Origin: an uncultured Oscillospiraceae bacterium
GTDB taxonomy: Bacteria > Bacillota > Clostridia > Oscillospirales > Oscillospiraceae
Length of the DNA: 8,884 bases
Reading direction: 5' to 3'
NCBI GenBank assembly: GCA_934636045.1
Contig: CAKTZP010000085.1
Coordinates: 1-8,884, forward strand
Positions 5,084-8,884 of the stretch are shown in pieces. Both the position numbers and the translations under genes were made by a program. The notes under the pieces were generated by a model. It made no database searches, had not been told where the DNA came from, and worked only from the letters and a program-made list of their open reading frames with translations. How positions within the stretch are numbered: the stretch's first letter is position 1; every line of letters starts with the position of its first letter.

Positions 5084-6127
5084 TTACAGCAGGGCGGCTA
5101 TGGTCTTTTCCGTCAGCGCGGTCACCGCGGTGAAGTCGACGAAGGGCTTGCACAGGCGCTCGATGCGGTCGTGGTAGCGCTTGGCCTCGCGCAGATGGCG
5201 CACGGTCTGATACAGCAGCGACGAGACCGTGTTCGTGCAGAAGCTCAGCTCCTTGCGCACGCGCGGCGGCAGGGTCGAGTCCAGATCGATGCGGCAGAAG
5301 CACGGCCCGTCGTAGGGAAAGTCCGTGCTCTCGCTCACGAATGCCGTCTCCGCCGTCGGGACGAGCAGGTGCGCCGGGCGCTCCGCGGGCGAAAGCGGGC
5401 TGTGGCAGCGGTAGACCTCGTGGCCGAGCGCGACCGCCTTTTCCGCCAGCAGCTCCAACGCTGCCGGGGCAAGGCCGTAGTTATCGCGCAGCACATACAC
5501 CCGCTTGCACAGCGCGCCCGGCGTCTGGCTGCACAGCTGCAGGCCCTTCGGCGTCACGCAGGACAAAAACCGCCGCCGCACGCGCGGCGCGTCGCCCACC
5601 GGCTTGAGCGCGGACAGCGCAAGGCACTCGCCGATGGCCTCGATCTCCTCGACCACGTGCGGCTGCCGCGCCTCCTGCCGCGCGCAGTCGAGCAGCTTGT
5701 CGGCCGCGGCGAGACAGGCCGTCACGGACGTGTAGCACGCCTTGTTCTCCCGCTGCGCCGCGAAGATCTCCTCCTCATTCGGCCGCATGGCCGCACTGTC
5801 ATAAAACGCGCCGAAGTTCAGATAGTTCATGCTCCCGCCGCAGAGCTTCGGCTCCAAAACATGCGGCGCCGTCCCGTCGACAAAGCCCGTCGACAGCGCC
5901 GGAAGCACCACGCCGTCCAGCGAATCCGGGTCGGACGAGCAGAGGATGTACTCCACGTCGAGCCCCTTTTCCTCCGCCGCCCGGCCGATGGCGCGCATGA
6001 ACGTCGATTTCCCGCAGCCCGAGCCGCCCTTGATGATCGTCAGCGTTTGCAGCTCGTCGAGCAGTGAGCCGGCATGCGAAACAAACCCCCGCGGCGTGCA
6101 CGCGCCGAAATAAAATACAGATCGCAT
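5084..6127 (-). CDS. Twin P-loop ATPase (PRK06851-like) with degenerate second half
   Basis: A 347-residue cytoplasmic protein resembling the clostridial ATP-binding family I know as PRK06851; cellular role unknown. The first half opens ACTPRGF (9-15), has a full Walker A, GGSGCGKST (34-42), then CSSDPDSLDGVVLP (63-76) and DGTAPH (84-89), all typical of the family. The second half repeats the same layout: TPKGL (192-196), then LRDNYGLAPAA (213-223) where Walker A should be, then HEVYRCHSPLSP (236-247), parallel to DVEYILCSSDP in half one. The second P-loop lacks the lysine and Ser/Thr, so only half one should bind ATP. The start is the ATG at 6125-6127, preceded by GGAGGGAGC; the reading frame stays open upstream to 6328 but crosses feoA and has no ribosome site. 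It is a single-gene unit ending in a strong hairpin, divergent from feoA. Confidence 0.85.
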   Translation of the reverse strand: MRSVFYFGACTPRGFVSHAGSLLDELQTLTIIKGGSGCGKSTFMRAIGRAAEEKGLDVEYILCSSDPDSLDGVVLPALSTGFVDGTAPHVLEPKLCGGSMNYLNFGAFYDSAAMRPNEEEIFAAQRENKACYTSVTACLAAADKLLDCARQEARQPHVVEEIEAIGECLALSALKPVGDAPRVRRRFLSCVTPKGLQLCSQTPGALCKRVYVLRDNYGLAPAALELLAEKAVALGHEVYRCHSPLSPAERPAHLLVPTAETAFVSESTDFPYDGPCFCRIDLDSTLPPRVRKELSFCTNTVSSLLYQTVRHLREAKRYHDRIERLCKPFVDFTAVTALTEKTIAALL

Positions 6128-6211
6128 TTTTAAGCTCCCTCCATTCTGATCCTTATGATATATGCAGCGCGGGCGAAAATGGTACCGAAACGGCACGACT
6201 GCGCAAAATTC

Positions 6212-6240
6212 GTCACAGATTTTCCCGCCGCGAATAGACT
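6212..6240 (+). promoter_or_regulatory. Possible weak promoter for feoAB
   Basis: GTCACA (6212-6217), 17-bp spacer, TAGACT (6235-6240), upstream of the ribosome site at 6254. Both boxes are imperfect (four of six matches each). I see no convincing Fur, IdeR/DtxR or other iron-repressor palindrome here. The 139 bp between the divergent ATPase and feoA genes otherwise hold only the two ribosome sites. Confidence 0.25.
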
Positions 6241-6266
6241 GGAACAGGCAAAAGGAGGGAGCTGCG

Positions 6267-6500
6267 ATGGAAACGACACTGGATCGGCTGCGCGTGGGCG
6301 AGAGCGCCACGGTCAGCGCCCTGCGCACGACCGGCGCGCTGCGGCAGCGGCTGATGGATTTTGGACTGATCGAGGGGACGCCGGTGCGCTGTCTCCGGAA
6401 AAGCCCGGCGGGCAGTCCGGTGCTCTATGCCGTGCGCGGGACGATGCTGGCGCTGCGCACCTGCGACGGCCGCAGCATCGCGGTGCAGCCATGCGGCTGA
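6267..6500 (+). CDS. feoA: Ferrous iron transport protein A (FeoA)
   Basis: A 77-residue SH3-like cytoplasmic protein of the FeoA family, the small partner of the ferrous iron permease FeoB. Typical signs are TTLDRLRVGESATV at the start, the LRQRLMDFGLIEGTPVRCL segment (the family's R-L-x-x-(M/L)-G-(L/I)-x-x-G-x-x-(V/I) pattern) and VLYAVRGTMLALR towards the end. FeoA is thought to bind or tune FeoB. The start is the ATG at 6267, preceded by AAAGGAGGGAG (6251-6261). The upstream in-frame stretch from 6162 has no ribosome site. Its last 10 bp overlap feoB, so translation is probably coupled. Confidence 0.92.
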   Translation: METTLDRLRVGESATVSALRTTGALRQRLMDFGLIEGTPVRCLRKSPAGSPVLYAVRGTMLALRTCDGRSIAVQPCG

Positions 6501-8317
6501 TCGCGCTGGCCGGCAACCCCAACGTCGGCAAAAGCACGCTGTTCAACGCCCTGACCGGCAAAAACCAGCACACCGGCAACTGGCCGGGCAAGACCGTAGA
6601 GCTGGCGCAGGGCGAGCGGGACTATAAGGGGCGCACCTACCGTTTTGCCGATCTGCCGGGTACCTATTCGCTCATCGGCCGCTCGCCGGAGGAGCGCGTG
6701 GCCGCGGAATTTTTGGTCGACGGCGGCGCAGCGTGCACCGTGGCCGTCTGCGACGCGACGTGCTTGGAGCGCAGTCTGATTCTGGCGCTTCAGGTGCGGG
6801 CGCTGTGCCCGCGGATGGTGCTGTGTGTCAATCTGCTCGACGAGGCCGGGCACGCGGGGCTGGAGCTAGAGCTTTCGGTGCTCGAGCGCGCCTTTCACGC
6901 GCCGGTCGTGGGCACGAGCGCGACGGATAAGACCGCGCCGGAGCGCCTGCTGGAGGCCGTGCGACAGGTCTGCGAGGGCTATGCCCCGCAGGGCGCGCCG
7001 GAGGCGCCTCTTCCCGCCGCGGCGGAGGCCGACGCACTCGCCCGCTGCTACATTCAGCAGGCACAGACGCTGGCGGCGCAGTGCGTCCGCCGCCGTGACG
7101 CCCAGCCGCGCCGCCGCACGCTGACCGACCGGCTCGATGCGCTCCTGCTGCACCGCGTTTGGGGCTATGCCGCCCTGCTGGGGCTGGTGCTGTTCCTGTT
7201 CTGGCTCACGATCGAGGCGGCAAACTACCCCTCGGCGCTGCTGCAGGCTGGCTTTGACCGGCTCGGCAGCGCGCTGCGGCGGCTGTGCGCGGGACTGCCG
7301 CCGTGGCTGCGCGGCGCGCTGCTCGACGGGGTCTATGCCACCGTGGCGCGCGTCGTCGCCGTGATGCTGCCGCCGATGGCGATCTTTTTCCCGCTGTTCA
7401 CGCTGCTCGAGGACTTCGGCTACCTGCCGCGCGTGGCATTTTTGCTTGACGAGGGCTTCCGCCGCTCCGGTGCGTGCGGCAAGCAGGCGCTGACGATGTG
7501 CATGGGCTTCGGCTGCAACGCCGCGGGCGTGACCGGCTGCCGCATCGTCGACCAGCCGCGCGAGCGCCTCATGGCCATTGTGACCAACGCCCTCGTGCCG
7601 TGCAACGGGCGCTTCCCGGCGCTGATCTTCCTGATTTCCCTCAGCTTTTCCGGCGGCTCGGCGCTGGCCGGAGCGGGGCTTTTGACGCTGTGCGTCGCCC
7701 TGTCCGTGGGGATGACGCTGCTGTCCGACCGGCTGCTGCACCGCACGGTGCTGCGCGGCGCGCCCTCCGCCTTTGTGCTGGAAATGCCGCCCTACCGCCG
7801 CCCGCGCGTGTGGCAGGTGCTGGTGCGCTCGGTGCGGGAGCGCACGCTGCGCATCCTCGCCCGCGCCGCCGTCGTCGCCGCGCCTGCCGGCCTTCTGATC
7901 TGGGTACTGGCCAACTGCCGCGCCGGCGGCGCGCCGCTGTTGCAAGTGCTCTCCGGCTGGCTCGACCCGGCCGCGGCGGTGCTGGGGCTCAACGGCGCGG
8001 TGCTCTTGGCCTTTCTGCTCGGCAGCCCGGCCAACGAGCTGGTGCTGCCGGTGCTGATGATGATCCTGACCGCAGGCGGCACGCTCGCCGACCCCAGCTC
8101 CGCCGCCATGGCGCAGCTGCTGGGGCAAAGCGGCTGGACGTGGCAGCTTTCCCTGTGCACGCTGGTGTTTTTCCTCTTCCACTGGCCGTGCACCACCACC
8201 CTGCTGACCATCCGGCGCGAGACCCGGAGCACCAAATGGACGCTGCTCGCCCTCGTCCTGCCCACCGCCGTCGGCGCGCTACTCTGTGCCGCGCTGCGGC
8301 TGCTCCTGCCGGGCTGA
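6491..8317 (+). CDS. feoB: Ferrous iron transport protein B (FeoB), GTP-gated permease
   Basis: A 608-residue membrane protein importing Fe2+. The N-terminal G domain has G1 GNPNVGKST (8-16), G2 Thr35 in WPGKT, G3 DLPG (54-57), G4 NLLD (114-117) and G5 TSA (142-144). A short helical linker (about 180-220) precedes the membrane core from about 225. Core gate motifs carry the expected cysteines: Cys342 in MGFGCNAAG, Cys371 in PCNGRFP and Cys567 in HWPCTTT. GSPANELVLP (511-520) is also typical. It is well short of the 773 residues of E. coli FeoB, consistent with a compact clostridial form. The start is the ATG at 6491, within the end of feoA, because the G1 loop follows at residue 8; the frame open back to 6155 is just feoA sequence out of frame. 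No strong ribosome site precedes it, fitting coupling to feoA. No feoC is present. Confidence 0.95.
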   Translation: MRLIALAGNPNVGKSTLFNALTGKNQHTGNWPGKTVELAQGERDYKGRTYRFADLPGTYSLIGRSPEERVAAEFLVDGGAACTVAVCDATCLERSLILALQVRALCPRMVLCVNLLDEAGHAGLELELSVLERAFHAPVVGTSATDKTAPERLLEAVRQVCEGYAPQGAPEAPLPAAAEADALARCYIQQAQTLAAQCVRRRDAQPRRRTLTDRLDALLLHRVWGYAALLGLVLFLFWLTIEAANYPSALLQAGFDRLGSALRRLCAGLPPWLRGALLDGVYATVARVVAVMLPPMAIFFPLFTLLEDFGYLPRVAFLLDEGFRRSGACGKQALTMCMGFGCNAAGVTGCRIVDQPRERLMAIVTNALVPCNGRFPALIFLISLSFSGGSALAGAGLLTLCVALSVGMTLLSDRLLHRTVLRGAPSAFVLEMPPYRRPRVWQVLVRSVRERTLRILARAAVVAAPAGLLIWVLANCRAGGAPLLQVLSGWLDPAAAVLGLNGAVLLAFLLGSPANELVLPVLMMILTAGGTLADPSSAAMAQLLGQSGWTWQLSLCTLVFFLFHWPCTTTLLTIRRETRSTKWTLLALVLPTAVGALLCAALRLLLPG

Positions 8318-8318
8318 G

Positions 8319-8345
8319 ACGGCGCTCCCCCACCCCGCCGTTTTT
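8319..8345 (+). terminator. First terminator after feoB
   Basis: ACGGCG (8319-8324) pairs with CGCCGT (8336-8341) across an 11-nt C-rich loop, ending in TTTTT (8341-8345). It begins 2 bp after the feoB stop codon. Confidence 0.6.
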
Positions 8346-8362
8346 CCCCCTCGCGCCGCGGG

Positions 8363-8386
8363 TGTTCGACGACGGCGAACATTTTT
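8363..8386 (+). terminator. Second terminator-like hairpin after feoB
   Basis: TGTTCG (8363-8368) pairs with CGAACA (8376-8381) across a 7-nt loop and is followed by TTTTT (8382-8386). It is probably a back-up terminator, as no gene lies between it and the first one. Confidence 0.45.
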
Positions 8387-8438
8387 CGATAATCACAATT
8401 TAATGCATATTAACCGGTCATTTTTGCCGTCTCCATTC

Positions 8439-8460
8439 GTTATTTTCGAAAAAAGATAAC
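8439..8460. other. AT-rich dyad upstream of the hydroxylase promoter
   Basis: Half-sites GTTATTTT (8439-8446) and AAGATAAC (8453-8460) are complementary apart from one G-T pair, around a 6-bp centre. It sits 10 bp upstream of the candidate -35 box, where an operator or activator site would be expected. Its last 3 bp overlap the start of the terminator stem. In the surrounding 260-bp gap I see otherwise only hairpins and a promoter; no gene. Confidence 0.4.
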
Positions 8461-8488
8461 CCTCTCGCCTTGCGGGCGAGAGGGTTTT
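8458..8488 (+). terminator. Strong intrinsic terminator
   Basis: A perfect 12-bp stem: CCCTCTCGCC (8460-8469) with GGCGAGAGGG (8475-8484), extended by AA/TT at the base, a 5-nt loop, then TTTT. It blocks read-through from feoAB into the hydroxylase gene. Confidence 0.8.
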
Positions 8489-8498
8489 ATTGTATAAT
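8470..8498 (+). promoter_or_regulatory. Candidate promoter of the molybdenum hydroxylase gene
   Basis: A perfect TATAAT (-10, 8493-8498), 17 bp after TTGCGG (-35, 8470-8475). The -35 box lies in the loop of the preceding terminator and the spacer is its 3' arm plus T-run. The start would be near 8505, giving a leader of about 73 nt. The -35 matches at only three of six bases, so an activator may be needed. Confidence 0.55.
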
Positions 8499-8577
8499 GC
8501 AAGTATCATCCAAAAGTGTTCAATTTTTTCCATTCTCGTTTGTATTTTCTGCACAAACGCAAAGAGAGGTTCTCAAT

Positions 8578-8884
8578 ATGGCAACTTTTTTCCTCAACGG
8601 CGCTGAGGTCACCGTTTCCAAAAAGCAAAAGCTGTTACGTTTCCTGCGCGACGAGATGCACATCACCTCGGCAAAGGACGGCTGCAGCGAGGGCGCGTGC
8701 GGCGCGTGCACCGTGCTGATCGACGGCGAGCCCTGCCGCGCCTGCATTCCCGACACCGAGCGTCTCGACGGCAAGTCCGTCCTCACGGTCGAGGGTCTGA
8801 GCGATTTTGAAAAAGCGGTGTACACCTTCGCCTTCGGCGAGGCCGGCGCGGTGCAGTGCGGCTTCTGCATTCCGGGCATGGTGC
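8578..8884 (+). CDS. Molybdenum hydroxylase, N-terminal [2Fe-2S] part; probable selenium-dependent xanthine dehydrogenase (partial)
   Basis: The first 102 residues of a protein that runs off the right edge. It is the plant-type ferredoxin domain of the xanthine dehydrogenase/aldehyde oxidase family. Cluster-one cysteines are Cys36, Cys41, Cys44 and Cys56 (DGCSEGACGACT, then ACIPD), and the first pair of the helical second cluster is Cys94 and Cys97 (QCGFCIPGM). The text around EKAVYTFAFGEAGAVQCG closely resembles what I recall of clostridial selenium-dependent xanthine dehydrogenases, in which this domain is fused to the molybdopterin subunit in one chain. A separate small subunit is the alternative. 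These enzymes hydroxylate purines such as xanthine. The ATG at 8578 has GAGAGG 8 to 13 nt upstream. It has its own promoter and is insulated from feoAB by terminators. Confidence 0.85.
   Translation, partial: MATFFLNGAEVTVSKKQKLLRFLRDEMHITSAKDGCSEGACGACTVLIDGEPCRACIPDTERLDGKSVLTVEGLSDFEKAVYTFAFGEAGAVQCGFCIPGMV

Noticed and set aside
5060..6225. Shared TCACAGATTTT in the 5049-5077 terminator and before feoA (6213)
   Set aside because: An 11-base AT-rich match in two unlike contexts with no symmetry at the second site; chance is the simplest explanation.
6128..6266. Iron-repressor (Fur or DtxR-type) operator before feoA
   Set aside because: I looked for the usual palindromes on both strands and found none that matches convincingly.
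6128..6328. N-terminal extension of the twin P-loop ATPase
   Set aside because: It would overlap the start of feoA, has no ribosome site, and the family begins at the ATG at 6125-6127 behind GGAGGGAGC.
6155..6490. N-terminal extension of FeoB
   Set aside because: FeoB proteins begin a few residues before the G1 loop; the upstream part is feoA read in another frame.
6866..8182. A 438-codon minus-strand open frame over feoB
   Set aside because: Antisense shadow of feoB; Gln/Arg/His-rich with no domain.
8363..8388. LexA (SOS) box
   Set aside because: The half-sites occur as GTTCG then CGAAC, the reverse of the Gram-positive LexA arrangement, and a T-run follows, fitting a terminator better.

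Overview
The window suggests a GC-rich, anaerobic, Gram-positive gut bacterium, most likely an Oscillospiraceae/Ruminococcaceae-type Clostridia. This is inference from gene content and style: G/C-rich third codon positions, strong AGGAGG-type ribosome binding sites, sigma-A-like promoters, a stand-alone homocysteine methyltransferase, a twin P-loop ATPase of the clostridial PRK06851 type, and the start of what looks like a selenium-dependent xanthine dehydrogenase. I see no rRNA, tRNA, CRISPR array, insertion sequence or phage gene. The window reads as ordinary chromosome with several compact regulatory arrangements.

Layout. (1) 30-51: a GC palindrome that looks like a dispersed REP-type hairpin. 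(2) 94-1906, minus strand: a three-gene unit read in the order homocysteine S-methyltransferase, 64-residue unknown protein (GTG start), two-part GNAT acetyltransferase. Hairpins sit in both gaps, one of them burying the ribosome binding site of the small gene. (3) 1907-2040: a divergent promoter region whose two -35 boxes lie 2 bp apart. (4) 2041-3264, plus strand: an M29 metallo-aminopeptidase. (5) 3265-3464: a convergent intergenic region with two large hairpins. (6) 3465-4969, minus strand: a PII-like protein followed, with stop and start codons overlapping (TAATG), by a CPA2-type cation:proton antiporter that has no nucleotide-binding tail of its own. They have their own promoter, and the terminator of the preceding gene lies just upstream. 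(7) 5084-6127, minus strand: a twin P-loop ATPase whose second half has lost its Walker A motif. (8) 6267-8317, plus strand: feoA and feoB, overlapping by 10 bp, for ferrous iron uptake. (9) 8318-8577: three terminator-like hairpins, an AT-rich dyad and a promoter whose -35 box lies in a terminator loop. (10) 8578 to the right edge: the N-terminal [2Fe-2S] part of a molybdenum hydroxylase, cut by the window end.

How the genes may work together. The PII-like protein and antiporter probably form one regulated ion-transport module, with the small protein sensing a nucleotide or metabolite. FeoAB supplies iron, which the adjacent iron-sulfur hydroxylase needs, but separate terminators and promoters give no sign that they are co-transcribed. 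The methyltransferase unit belongs to methionine/one-carbon metabolism. No single new system spans the window. The best candidates for new biology are the PII-like/antiporter pair and the ribosome-site-sequestering hairpin before the 64-residue gene.
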